From the NCBI GenBank assembly GCA_028280485.1, contig JANQLS010000034.1, positions 1 through 61,918 on the forward strand: DNA of 61,918 bases, read 5' to 3'. Each line of letters begins with the position of its first letter. The stretch's first letter is position 1. Position numbers and translations under genes: made by a program. Origin of the DNA: Planctomycetota bacterium (lineage in GTDB: Bacteria > Planctomycetota > UBA8108 > JACQVS01). Shown here piece by piece: positions 1 to 9,100 of this stretch. The notes below the pieces were generated by a model. The model ran no database searches. It saw only the letters and a list, made by a program, of their open reading frames with translations, and was not told the origin of the DNA.

Positions 1-4
1 AGAG

Positions 5-45
5 GTTGTGAATTTCTAGACTTCTATGAAATCAAAATTCACAAC
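5..45. repeat. Inverted repeat / hairpin at left edge
   Basis: An 11-bp inverted repeat (positions 5-15 and 35-45, arms GTTGTGAATTT / AAATTCACAAC) with a 19-nt loop. It could end a transcript coming from outside the window. There is no T-run directly after it, so terminator function is only possible. Confidence 0.4.
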
Positions 46-68
46 AAAGAATTAAGCACCAATATTAA

Positions 69-202
69 TAAGCCCGGAGCGTAAGCGACGGGACAATGCT
101 AAGGTATTTCGTGGTGGGAATTAAATACCTGAGTTATCCCTAAGAACGTACCGTTGGGGATTCAGGGCGATGACGTATCCCGTCGCTTACGCTCCGGGCT
201 TA
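69..202. repeat. Paired palindromic repeat, GGAGCGTAAGCGACGGGA subtype
   Basis: Two perfect 25-bp inverted arms (69-93 and 178-202; core AGCCCGGAGCGTAAGCGACG) are separated by 84 nt, so the transcript could fold into a long hairpin. It is the first of several related elements in the window, all between genes. The rest of the 1-391 stretch holds no convincing gene. The apparent reading frame at 154-624 runs through the repeat and then out of frame through the SMP-30 gene. Confidence 0.85.
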
Positions 203-391
203 CTAATGTATTTCGCAAAAATTCACAGCCTCGGAGAGTGCGGACTACATTGAAATTTTTGAAAAACACCTCTTCCCCTCCAAACGCATCCGGCGTTTAT
301 GCTACCCTAATACCATTAATCCATAAACAATTCCGATCGATCAACCAAATCGTTCACCATCAAAACAATCGAAAAAAAAACAGGTCCAACC

Positions 392-1345
392 ATGAACTGC
401 ACCACCCTCCTCCTCGCCACCACTTTTGGATTAGCGTTCTTAACTCTCCTTCCCCTCACAACCCCCTCAAGCGAAGCCAAAGACAAACTCGTGCTCCTTC
501 CGAAGGACGCCAAGCTCGAAAAAGTTTGGACTGGGGGAAAATTTGTCGAAGGACCCGCTCAAGGAGCATTGGGCGAGATCTACTTCACCGACATTCCCAA
601 CAAGCGCATCATGCGTCACTCTAGCGATGGAACGACAAAGGTCTTCCGCGAAGACAGTGGCCGAGCCAACGGTTTAATTTTCGACGCAAAAGGTCGCCTC
701 ATTGCCTGTGAAGGTGGAGCAGAGGGAGGACGCCGGCAAGTGGCTCGCTACGAACACGACGGAACCGTAACGGTCTTAGCCACCCATTGGAACGGCAAAC
801 GATTAAACAGCCCCAACGACATCACTTTAGATTCTAAGGGGCGCATTTATTTCTCTGATCCTCGTTACGGAAGTCAAGACGACCGGGAACTCGACCATCA
901 ATCCGTCTACCGAATTGACGGACCTAAAAAAGTAACTCGGATCATCGACGATGTGAAAAAGCCTAACGGCTTAGCGATCTCCCCTAATGACAAGTTTCTT
1001 TATGTTTCAGATACGGATGCCAGAAAACTCTACGCCTACCCACTGAAAAGTGACGGCGCGGTCGGCGAACGCAAAATGCTCTACGACTTCGGCGAAGATC
1101 GCAGTATCGATGGTATGGAAGTCGATACCAAAGGGTTGATTTGGGCCGCTGCCGGAAGAGGAGAAACGGCAGCAATTAATGTGATCTCCCCCTACGGTGA
1201 TTTAATTCAAAAGATCAAAGTACCTGAATTTATCACCAACTGTTGTTTCGCCGGTCCGGGTGGGAAAACTTTGTTTATTACTTCAGGGACCTCTCTATAT
1301 AAGATTCAGACGAACCATAAGGGATTTCGAAGGTACCCAAAGTAA
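392..1345 (+). CDS. SMP-30/gluconolactonase-family secreted protein
   Basis: A 317-aa protein with a Sec signal peptide (hydrophobic stretch at about residues 3-29, ending near SSEAKDK) and a six-bladed beta-propeller of the SMP-30/gluconolactonase/LRE family. Family landmarks are the N-terminal EGPAQGALGEIYFTDI, the metal-site region around LNSPNDITLDSKGRIYFSDP, KPNGLAISPNDKFLYVSDT, and the final DGMEVDTKGLIWAA blade. Relatives hydrolyse sugar lactones using a divalent metal. Export suggests a periplasmic role in sugar or uronate breakdown, which is inference. It is a single gene, transcribed toward a convergent lipoprotein gene and separated from it by a palindromic repeat pair. No strong ribosome binding site precedes the ATG, but the signal peptide fixes the start well. 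Confidence 0.85.
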   Translation: MNCTTLLLATTFGLAFLTLLPLTTPSSEAKDKLVLLPKDAKLEKVWTGGKFVEGPAQGALGEIYFTDIPNKRIMRHSSDGTTKVFREDSGRANGLIFDAKGRLIACEGGAEGGRRQVARYEHDGTVTVLATHWNGKRLNSPNDITLDSKGRIYFSDPRYGSQDDRELDHQSVYRIDGPKKVTRIIDDVKKPNGLAISPNDKFLYVSDTDARKLYAYPLKSDGAVGERKMLYDFGEDRSIDGMEVDTKGLIWAAAGRGETAAINVISPYGDLIQKIKVPEFITNCCFAGPGGKTLFITSGTSLYKIQTNHKGFRRYPK

Positions 1346-1361
1346 AACCGAGCAAAATTTA

Positions 1362-1505
1362 TTAACTAGCCCGGAGCGTAAGCGACGGGATCAGCTTGAG
1401 ATAATTCGTACATACAAACGAAGCGCTCAAGTGATCCTAAAAAACAAGTCAAAGTAGAATTCTATACGTTGAATCATCCCGTCGCTTACGCTCCGGGCTA
1501 GTTAA
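1362..1505. repeat. Paired palindromic repeat between convergent genes
   Basis: Perfect 30-bp arms at 1362-1391 and 1476-1505 (TTAACTAGCCCGGAGCGTAA outward end) enclose 84 nt. It lies 16 nt after the stop of the SMP-30 gene and about 44 nt from the stop of the convergent gene, where it could act as a bidirectional terminator. The TTAACTAG flank is shared with the GAAGCGCTAGCGAGGGG subtype elsewhere in the window. Confidence 0.9.
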
Positions 1506-1548
1506 CGGATAGTTCAGAAAATCACAATGAAATGGATTACGCCCTTCC

Positions 1549-2355
1549 TTAGTGACATCTCCCACAAGCCTCTACCACCGTACTTAACTTCAACCGCCCA
1601 TCCTCTTCCTTGTAGACCGGTGAATCTAAAGTGATCGACCTCCAGGGTGCATCATCACCTCGCCGCCAGGCTTCTCGTTGAAGTTGATGGATTACGACCG
1701 AATAGAGGCTCGTACCGATAGAGGCTTCCCAAGACATCAATTCGGGCCTCAAGGGCAGGGGATGGGGATCAACCCCCTGAATCTTTTTCATGGCCGACTC
1801 GTGCCCCTTAGGTTTCACCGGCTTATCAGCAAGCTTAAGATTCGATTTCTCAATCGCATTTCCGAGGATCGCAATTCGAGACATCGTCTTCATCAATGCT
1901 TCTTGATTATCAAATTCGAATCGCTCAAACGAATGAGCGATCCATCGAAGATCATCATAAAACAAACGAAGACCCCTGGGCTCTAACTCACGGAGAGAAC
2001 CCCCAACTCCCACCCCTTCTTCTTGAGCATTCGTGAAAGAGTCGATCCAAGTCATCAATGCTGCATCGAGCTCCAAAGCATCGATCGCGGTCAATCGATT
2101 CAAATCGATGATCGGAACGTCGCCAGAAATCGCTTCTTGATTCAAGGAATAGATACGGTGGAAAAAGAGATTGGCTTCGTGATAAGGATCATCGTGATAA
2201 ACCGCCAGCGGCGGCCAGGGAGCTTCCGGGAGACTGCCAACATAATTATCGGGGAGTTCAGGGGGCAATCTAAAACAAGCACCTGAGGAAAGTAGAGATC
2301 CGCAGGCTCCTACTACGATCAAAGCTCTGAAGGTATTTTTAAAAGAATAACTCAT
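1549..2355 (-). CDS. Predicted lipoprotein with a C-terminal CXXCH motif
   Basis: A 268-aa protein of unrecognised family. The N-terminus has a hydrophobic stretch with lipobox-like cysteines (VVGAC at about 15-19, SSGAC at about 23-27), so it is probably exported and perhaps lipidated. The middle is helical, charged and rich in Asp/Glu/Leu. The last five residues are CGRCH, a c-type haem attachment motif at the extreme C-terminus. A lone CXXCH with nothing after it leaves no room for a distal Met ligand within the same segment, so it could hold a bis-His or five-coordinate haem, or act as a thiol/metal site. The gene starts 7 nt after the GspF-like gene, so the two are probably co-transcribed with the ferredoxin. 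The function is unknown. Confidence 0.75.
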   Translation of the reverse strand: MSYSFKNTFRALIVVGACGSLLSSGACFRLPPELPDNYVGSLPEAPWPPLAVYHDDPYHEANLFFHRIYSLNQEAISGDVPIIDLNRLTAIDALELDAALMTWIDSFTNAQEEGVGVGGSLRELEPRGLRLFYDDLRWIAHSFERFEFDNQEALMKTMSRIAILGNAIEKSNLKLADKPVKPKGHESAMKKIQGVDPHPLPLRPELMSWEASIGTSLYSVVIHQLQREAWRRGDDAPWRSITLDSPVYKEEDGRLKLSTVVEACGRCH

Positions 2356-2362
2356 GGTGCAT

Positions 2363-3316
2363 TCAACTCAATCCACCGAGGAGCGCTTTAGCGTAAAGTG
2401 AGAAGACCATAGCTCCCGCGATAAACATGGCGATGATGGGAAGAATTTTGGCTAAGGCCAACAATCGAATCCAAGCCCCGTCGATCAACTGATCGCCACA
2501 ACGTTTCAGGGCTTGATCGTACGCTCCCGTTTGGTTGGCTGCTCGAAGCTCCATCTTTTGAAGATCAGGGATTCCAGGAAGGTTATCGAGGGCTTCGGAA
2601 AAGTAAGCCCCATTAAGGATTCCCACGGCTCCTTTTTTTAATCCATCTGAAATCGACTGAAAGCCGCTCGCCTCCTCGGCAATTTCAAACGATTCACTTA
2701 AGCTGATCCCCGCCTCTTGCAAGACTCCCAAGAGCTGGAGTGTCCTCCCCAATGAAAGCTGGTAGATTCCACGCCCTAACATGGGAATAGCCTTAAAAAC
2801 GTTTTCTAAAAAGATTCTCGCCGCTCCCATTCGGGAACGAAACTTAATCAATCCCCACACTCCAAAAATAAAGATCAGCGCCGGCCATACAGAACCGAAA
2901 ACGGCACCAAAATATGTGGCTTTTCCTTTAGTGATCAGCAGAGGAAGAGGACCCACGAGACAGCATAAAACGATAAGGAAAGCTGGATAGCCTAGACTAA
3001 AGACCAATTTTTTGAGGGCATTTTGGCGAGCCTCGATTTCATTCACAAGACTCTTCAAAAGCTCCGGAAGCTTCCCCGCCTTTTCACCGGCGTTGATAAT
3101 CGCGATATATTCTTTGGGGAGGGGTGAAGGGATGTGAGTTAAAGCCTCACTGAGGGAGAGACCCTTTTCGAGCTCATTGTCGATGGCTCGCGCAGTCTCG
3201 CTGATTACAGAACGCGAGCCACGACTCAAAACCTGAAGGCCCTCTCGAAGGGGAAGGCCGCTTTTGAGAATCGTGGCTAGTTCAGTGAAGAAGATTATCT
3301 GGTGGTGAGCTCTCAC
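2363..3316 (-). CDS. Type II secretion/type IV pilus GspF/PilC-like membrane protein
   Basis: A 317-aa protein containing both T2SSF domains. The first (about 1-120) runs FFTELATILKSGLPLREGLQ through EYIAIINAGEKAGKLPELL. The second (about 185-305) runs LGRTLQLLGVLQEAGISLSE through MELRAANQTGAYDQAL. Hydrophobic helices lie near 105-150 and 285-312. It is shorter than the usual roughly 400-residue GspF/PilC and starts directly in domain one, lacking the N-terminal cytoplasmic extension. The start codon is GTG. These proteins sit in the inner-membrane platform of pilus and secretion machines and contact the assembly ATPase. No ATPase, pilin or secretin is nearby, so this copy is an orphan, flanked by a ferredoxin gene and a CXXCH lipoprotein gene. 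Confidence 0.85.
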   Translation of the reverse strand: MRAHHQIIFFTELATILKSGLPLREGLQVLSRGSRSVISETARAIDNELEKGLSLSEALTHIPSPLPKEYIAIINAGEKAGKLPELLKSLVNEIEARQNALKKLVFSLGYPAFLIVLCCLVGPLPLLITKGKATYFGAVFGSVWPALIFIFGVWGLIKFRSRMGAARIFLENVFKAIPMLGRGIYQLSLGRTLQLLGVLQEAGISLSESFEIAEEASGFQSISDGLKKGAVGILNGAYFSEALDNLPGIPDLQKMELRAANQTGAYDQALKRCGDQLIDGAWIRLLALAKILPIIAMFIAGAMVFSLYAKALLGGLS

Positions 3317-3328
3317 GAAAAGAGCGTT

Positions 3329-3673
3329 CTATTTTTTATTTTCGCCGTACCAATTGAACCCTGGTCGAGTGTAGACCTCGATGTCTCCTTCAACCTTGGT
3401 TTGGCAAGAAAGGCGAACTTCTTCTTCGACGCCGATGCGATAGAAACCGGCCATTCCTCGCATGGTTTCGATCATGTTGGGCTTATTGGTGTTCTCCATA
3501 CCCTTCTTGATCAAAACTCGGCATTCAGCACATTGAGAGAGTCCATGGCAGTTGAAGGTTTGAAAGATACCTTCATAGATTTGGACCCCATTTTCCATCG
3601 CGGCCTTACGGAGGTTGGCTCCTTTTTCGACCTCGATCTCCACATCTTCACGTACAAATTTAACTTTGGGCAT
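3329..3673 (-). CDS. 2Fe-2S ferredoxin
   Basis: A 114-aa plant/adrenodoxin-type [2Fe-2S] ferredoxin. Cluster ligands are visible as CHGLSQCAEC (C-x5-C-x2-C, about residues 43-52) and a fourth Cys in RLSCQTKVEGDIEVYTRP (about 90). The beta-grasp start VKFVREDVEIEVEKGANLRKAA is typical. It transfers single electrons in the cytoplasm. Its partner cannot be told from context, since the next gene, 12 nt downstream, encodes a GspF-like membrane protein. The C-terminal tail NWYGENKK is short, so no extra domain is present. About 230 nt upstream are free of genes. Confidence 0.9.
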   Translation of the reverse strand: MPKVKFVREDVEIEVEKGANLRKAAMENGVQIYEGIFQTFNCHGLSQCAECRVLIKKGMENTNKPNMIETMRGMAGFYRIGVEEEVRLSCQTKVEGDIEVYTRPGFNWYGENKK

Positions 3674-3902
3674 AATCTATTCCCGTTGGGTCCCAGGATG
3701 TTGTCGGGTCCCCCCAGTCCGATAAAGACTCTAGTTCCAGCATGACTCAAGATTCGCACGGCTTCCCTTCTGAAGACCGCCAACCCTGAGAATTGTCGTC
3801 CTGACACGACCTAAAGTGTGTCAAAGCCGCACATTGTAGAGATCATCGGGTGGAGTTTCAAGGAGTGTTCAAACTTGGTCTCATGGAGTGCCAAATAACG
3901 GC

Positions 3903-5045
3903 TTATTTCACTGTAATTACCGATATTTCGGGGGGGCAAAAAAATCGGATTCTCGGAGCTTGGTCCCTCTCCACCCCAACTCCACGGCTGATATAGATTC
4001 GATTTCCCTCGACAACACTCAAACCTCCCGCCCCCACGGACAGTGGCACCCGAGAGAGAACCAGAATCGGCCCCCAGAGAGGAAGACAAATCTGGCCCCC
4101 ATGGGTATGCCCGGAAACAACTAAATCCACCGGGCTCTTCTTGGGAAGATCTAAAACGGGATCGGGATAATGACTCAAGAGGATTCGAAATTCATTTTCG
4201 GCCTTCGGTTCGAGCAAGGGCTTCCACAGAGGATTTTTACTGTCGATTCCACCCCTTGGCTCGATCCCCACAATTCTGATTTTTCGCCCCTCAAACTCAA
4301 CTTCATGGGATCGATTTTCGAGGTCGATCACCCCCGTCCCTTCGATCACTTTAGCGTACTCATATTGGCGATCGACATTCCCGCGAACCGAGAACACTCC
4401 AGCAGGAGCCTTTAATCGAGAGAGTAACTTTCGAAACTTCGGCAACTCTCGATCAAAGTGATCAGGCTCCCCCTGGTAGAGGTCACCGGGAACGAGGATG
4501 AGATCGGGCTTCTCCGCTAGAAGCCGATCGACGGCCTCCTCTTCGTACTCAGTGATCGCTCGAGTCTGAAGATCGGCGAACACTCCCACCTTGAGCGGCT
4601 TCAGATTTGAAGAAGACTGAGGGAGAGTCAGTTCAGCATTTTCGAGCTGAAGCCTAAACGGTTCCACAAAGCTCGCCCAGAGCCCAATGAAAGCAAAGCT
4701 AATCAAAAGAAGAGAAAGCACCTTAGCACTCGGAGTGACGACCTTCATCTTTTTACCCCAACGAGACACGATGAAGGCCCCTAATCCTAATAGCGGAAAG
4801 ACCACCACCAAATCGAGATAAACCAGGTGAATCGTGCCAAACATATCGAGGCCCAGGAGGATGCAAACTGGGAGCTTAAACAAAAAGATAGCCGTCATCC
4901 CCAAACCCGCGAGGATAAATCGGGGAATCGATACGATTCTCAAGGTTTCGGAATCGAGGTAACGCTCCCAGGGATAAAAAAGAATCCCTGAAGCCACCAC
5001 GAGATCCAAAAGACTAGATCCGAGAAGCATCCAAATGAGAGTCAT
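3903..5045 (-). CDS. Membrane-anchored metallophosphoesterase, YkuE/YaeI-like
   Basis: A 380-aa protein with about four hydrophobic helices in the first 125 residues, then a calcineurin-like phosphoesterase domain (150-380). Motifs are FADLQTR (D158), PGDLYQG (D188), RGNVDRQY (N223, D225), LSHYPDP and SGHTHGGQ. Relative to the classical DxH...GD...GNHD...GHxH pattern, two histidines are replaced: Q160 for the first-motif His and V224 for the GNHD His. Relatives act on lipid-linked substrates such as UDP-diacylglucosamine at the membrane face, but the substrate here is unknown. The ATG overlaps the nitrilase stop by 4 nt (ATGA), so the pair is translationally coupled. Confidence 0.85.
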   Translation of the reverse strand: MTLIWMLLGSSLLDLVVASGILFYPWERYLDSETLRIVSIPRFILAGLGMTAIFLFKLPVCILLGLDMFGTIHLVYLDLVVVFPLLGLGAFIVSRWGKKMKVVTPSAKVLSLLLISFAFIGLWASFVEPFRLQLENAELTLPQSSSNLKPLKVGVFADLQTRAITEYEEEAVDRLLAEKPDLILVPGDLYQGEPDHFDRELPKFRKLLSRLKAPAGVFSVRGNVDRQYEYAKVIEGTGVIDLENRSHEVEFEGRKIRIVGIEPRGGIDSKNPLWKPLLEPKAENEFRILLSHYPDPVLDLPKKSPVDLVVSGHTHGGQICLPLWGPILVLSRVPLSVGAGGLSVVEGNRIYISRGVGVERDQAPRIRFFCPPEISVITVK

Positions 5046-5884
5046 TCGAGAATGTCACCGTAAAAATCGGGCCGTCGATCTTTGATACGATCGATAACGT
5101 GCTTCCCCGGTACGCGAACGATTTGTTTCGTTCTCGCCGGTTCAGGGTCGATCGTCGCGTAGAGAATTGTCTCTTCTTCTTCCCCCGCCTCGGCCAAGGT
5201 ATTGCCGTTGAGTCCACAAATCTTTGATAAGCCAATAAAGCGAGTTCCTCGCTCCGTTCCCACGCGATCTGCAGACAAATAATAAACTGTATTTTCAAGG
5301 GCTCGAGCGTTGATCACATGGCGAGCGAAATTTTCGGCTCCCTCCGGCCAGTTCGTAGGGAGGATGATGAGTTCAGCTCCTTGAAGGGTGAGGACTCGGG
5401 ATGGTTCGGGAAATCCTCCGTCATAACAGATATTGATCCCCAACTTCACTAACGGAGTTTCGATGATCTCAAAGGGGCGATCGCCGGGATCGATCCAGCG
5501 GTCTAATCCCACATAGGGAAGGTGAACTTTTCGATAAGACCCCATTAAGCCAGTGGGCCCCACCACTTGGACCGCATTGAAAAGCTGATCCCCATCCTGC
5601 TCCACGAGTCCAAAGGCAACGTAAGTTTCATCGAGATCTTGAAGGCAAGCGGTGATGCGTTCCGTTGCGGGTCCCGGGATCGGCTGAGCGACTTCGGCAG
5701 CTTCTTCTCGTGACTCTAAACAATAACCCGTGACCACGCATTCAGGAAAGACGATGATCTGAGCCCCTTCGGACGTCGCTTCCTGAATGAGGTCGACCAT
5801 ACGAGCCAGGTTAGCCTCAGGATCTTTGAGTTCCACTCCCATTTGAACAGAAGCGATTTTGATGGTTGGGTTTTCTTGAGTCAT
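5042..5884 (-). CDS. Carbon-nitrogen hydrolase (nitrilase superfamily)
   Basis: A 280-aa single-domain nitrilase-superfamily enzyme. The Glu-Lys-Cys triad is present: E48 in IIVFPECVVTGY, K119 in YRKVHLPYVG, C153 in LGINICYDGGFPE. The length and the GLDRWIDPGDRPF segment fit the amidase/omega-amidase/N-carbamoyl branches. The exact substrate (amide, carbamoyl or cyanide) cannot be read from the sequence. It is cytoplasmic, with no signal peptide. It is the first gene of a two-gene unit with the membrane phosphoesterase. A palindromic repeat pair lies just upstream, between this gene and the end of the next operon. Confidence 0.9.
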   Translation of the reverse strand: MTQENPTIKIASVQMGVELKDPEANLARMVDLIQEATSEGAQIIVFPECVVTGYCLESREEAAEVAQPIPGPATERITACLQDLDETYVAFGLVEQDGDQLFNAVQVVGPTGLMGSYRKVHLPYVGLDRWIDPGDRPFEIIETPLVKLGINICYDGGFPEPSRVLTLQGAELIILPTNWPEGAENFARHVINARALENTVYYLSADRVGTERGTRFIGLSKICGLNGNTLAEAGEEEETILYATIDPEPARTKQIVRVPGKHVIDRIKDRRPDFYGDILE

Positions 5885-5970
5885 TCTTGAGTCTATAGTT
5901 TACTCTGCAGAACTATGAATTCTTAGTTGCTCGAAACCTTAAAAGCTCATAGACCCTGAAAACAAAATTG

Positions 5971-6121
5971 TTAACTAGCCCGAAGCGCTAGCGAGGGTCA
6001 CGGAAAAAATACTACAGAGCTGTTTAATAAATGAAAGAGGATAGCCTTAACGAAGCTAAGAAAAAACCTTTCGAGTTAATCATAACGGTTTTTCCCCTCG
6101 CTAGCGCTTCGGGCTAGTTAA
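5971..6121. repeat. Paired palindromic repeat, GAAGCGCTAGCGAGGG subtype
   Basis: Perfect 27-bp arms at 5971-5997 and 6095-6121 (outer end TTAACTAGCCCGAAGCGCTA) surround 97 nt of AT-rich sequence. The right arm ends 8 nt from the stop of the 1138-aa fusion gene, in a position to form the 3' end of its transcript. Confidence 0.9.
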
Positions 6122-6128
6122 AAAACGG

Positions 6129-9100
6129 TTACCCCAGCGCCTCCACCGCTAATTGACGCACTCCCCTCAAATCGACTTTCCCGGTTCCTAAGACTGGAAT
6201 CTCTTCGGTATAAACAAAACTATCCGCACGGGGAAGGAATAGGTTGGGCAAGCCACTTGAAGGTAAACCATCGATCACTCGCTTAAGTTTCGTTTCATCT
6301 AAAACGTGAACGACAGCCAGGCGCTCTCCCTTTTTCTCATCTGGAATCGAAGTGACCACCAAGACCTTCTCCGTTTCCTCGAGCAATCCGTTCAAGGCTT
6401 CTTCCACCTTGAGATGAGGAACCATCTCTCCACCGATTTTGGCGAAGCGGGATAAGCGGTCGGTAAGGGTTAGGAAGCCTTCCGAATCCATTCGGGCGAT
6501 ATCTCCCGTGATATACCAACCATTTTGAATCACTTCTTGGGTGAGCTCAGGCTTACCTAAATAACCTTTCATGATGTTGGGCCCCTTGACCAACAAGAGT
6601 CCTTCTTTACCGACGGTGAGAGGCTCCATCGTCTCGGGATGAACAATTTTTACACTGACTCCCGGCAAGGGGTGCCCGATCCCTTGTTTGGTTCCCACTT
6701 GCTTTTCGCCTTCCTGTTCGAAGTCAGGAACATTGACTGAAACCAAAGGTGAACACTCTGTCGTACCGTAACCCTCTAAGGGCTCGATACCGAATTTATC
6801 TTTAAATCCCAAACGAACGGCATCACTTAATTTCTCGGCCCCGACGACGGCGTATCTCAAGTGAGAGAAATCTTCCGGCTTACACCGGCGAGTGTAACCT
6901 TGCAAGAAAGTCGGAGTCGCGACCAAGACGGTAGCCTTGTACCCTCCGGCTAACTTTCCTACCGTTTTTGCATCCAAGGGATTGGGATGGTAAATCACGG
7001 CCATCCCCGTTAGCAGGGGAGTCCAGAGAGTTACGGTGTAACCCGTCGAGTGAAAGAACGGCAAGATTCCGATCAACTTATCATCCGTCTGAAAATTGAA
7101 ACCTTGAGCCGCGGCGTCGACATTCGAAAGAACATTAAAGTGAGTCAGCTGAATCCCTTTGGGCTCTCCCGTACTTCCACTACTGAAGATGACGGTCAAG
7201 ACATCATCCATATCCATACTTTTAACGCGGAAGTATCTTCGAAGAACGAATTCCGGACTGAACGCGACGACCATCGCTTCTAAGCGTTCATAACTGCCGA
7301 TCTCTTCTTTGAGATCTTCGAGATAGATCGCTTCACCCGGAACTTTAACTTTTGCTTTTTGAATGAATCTCTTGGAGGTGATGATCTTGGAAATTCCACA
7401 CTGCTTAGCCGCAGATTGGAGGACTTCTTCCCCGACGGTGTAATTGAAGTTGACGACGGGCTTACCTAATAAATTCCCAGCTACATTGGCTAAAGACGCT
7501 CCAACGGAAGGAGGTAGGAGTAAGCCCACCATCGGTTCCGACTTTAAGACTTTCATCATCTGCCGAGCGATGGCGACCGACCCGATCATCATTCCAGCAT
7601 TGGAAAGTTTTGCCCCCGAAGAATCGGCGACGGCCAAACTGAAGGGATGCCAACGACAATGACGCGCAAAAGCGTAAGGTAAAGGCTTGAGATCTTGTTT
7701 ACGGTGAGGAAAAGCTTCTGAAGAGAGCTCTTGAACCCGCTGACGAACCTCGTCGACAGGGGTGTCATTCGCTAAGGGCTCACCGAAAGAAATCGTAACG
7801 GGATAAGGAACTTTGCTCGGCATCTTCCAAAAGAATTTGCGTCCTTTAAAACTGAAGATACTCCCCCACACCCGATCGAGATGAACGGGAATAATCGGCG
7901 CATCGGTTCCTTTTAAGATTTTTTCCATCCCACCCCTGAACGGAAGGAGTTGCCCCGTTCTCGAAATTTGTCCCTCGGCAAAAATGCAAACCAGCTCTCC
8001 CCGATTGAGAGACTCCGTCGCTTCCTTCAATGATTTAACGATCGCTCGGGGTCCATCCTCAGTGGAGATGGGAATCACTTTGAGGGTCTTAGCCAGCCAC
8101 TGTAATCCCGGTATCCGGGTGAAACCGCTGTAGACCATGAATCGTACAAATCGGTGGGTCGAAGCCAGCACCAGCAAACCATCGACGAAGGAAACATGGT
8201 TAGCAACGATGAGCGCCGGACCCTTTAGGGGAAGGTTTTCCTTTCCAATGATACGGATGCGATAGACGAGACGAATCACCAACCAAAACAGAAATCGGAA
8301 AAACGAATCGGGAAGCAACCAAAAGGAGTAAATCGTTCCTGCGATCGCCAAGACACCTAAGCTCCCCACGATAATTCGAACATCGAGTTGGAGCATTCCG
8401 AGTAAGAGGTAGAGAACGACCAATGCCACCAGGGTGACTAAGAAGGTTAATAGGTTCGAACCAGCGATCACGCGTCCCTTGTCAGCGTCGGGAGCATCTT
8501 GCTGAATCAAGACGTTCAAGGGCACGATAAAGAAGCCTCCCATCAAACCGAGGGCGGCAAGAAAGCCATAAGCCCACCAGGCATTGGTGGTGACAGAGAG
8601 TAGCAAGATGAAAAGGCCCATCCCTAAGGATCCGAGGGGCACGAGGCCCAACTCAGGTTTTTTATCGCAGAGAAACCCGGCGAGCATACTCCCTACCCCA
8701 ATTCCGACTCCCAAGATCCCCCGCATGTTTCCCACGGCCTGCGTCACCGCATCGGCACTCGCTTCTTCCCCAAGTAGCTTTCGTCCTAAAAATAAGAGGG
8801 AAAAATCGACAATCACCGCCAGAGTCCAAAAGATAGCCACTCCCACGACCGTTCGCCTCAAGGCTCGAGCCGGCAAGATGACGGAAAGCGTTTGCTTGAG
8901 TTCGGGAATGGGATTCCAAGTGAGCTTCCGCTTTGAATCTTGAGCGGGAACTTTACCGATTCCAAAGCTGACGAAGAGCCCTATGACGCTGAGCACTAAG
9001 AGGCTCTGACCTAAGATGACCTTGTTCTCAACAGCGGCAGTCAATGAAAAGAAGATCACGGTTCCGGCGATGATCGCGACGAACGATGACAGCTCGATGA

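Noticed and set aside
154..624. Open frame across the first palindromic repeat
   Set aside because: It runs through the right repeat arm and then antiphase through the signal peptide of the SMP-30 gene. The product is low-complexity and has no ribosome binding site.
3511..3807. 98-codon minus-strand frame
   Set aside because: It is antiphase to the ferredoxin gene over half its length, and the remainder has no conserved pattern or ribosome binding site.
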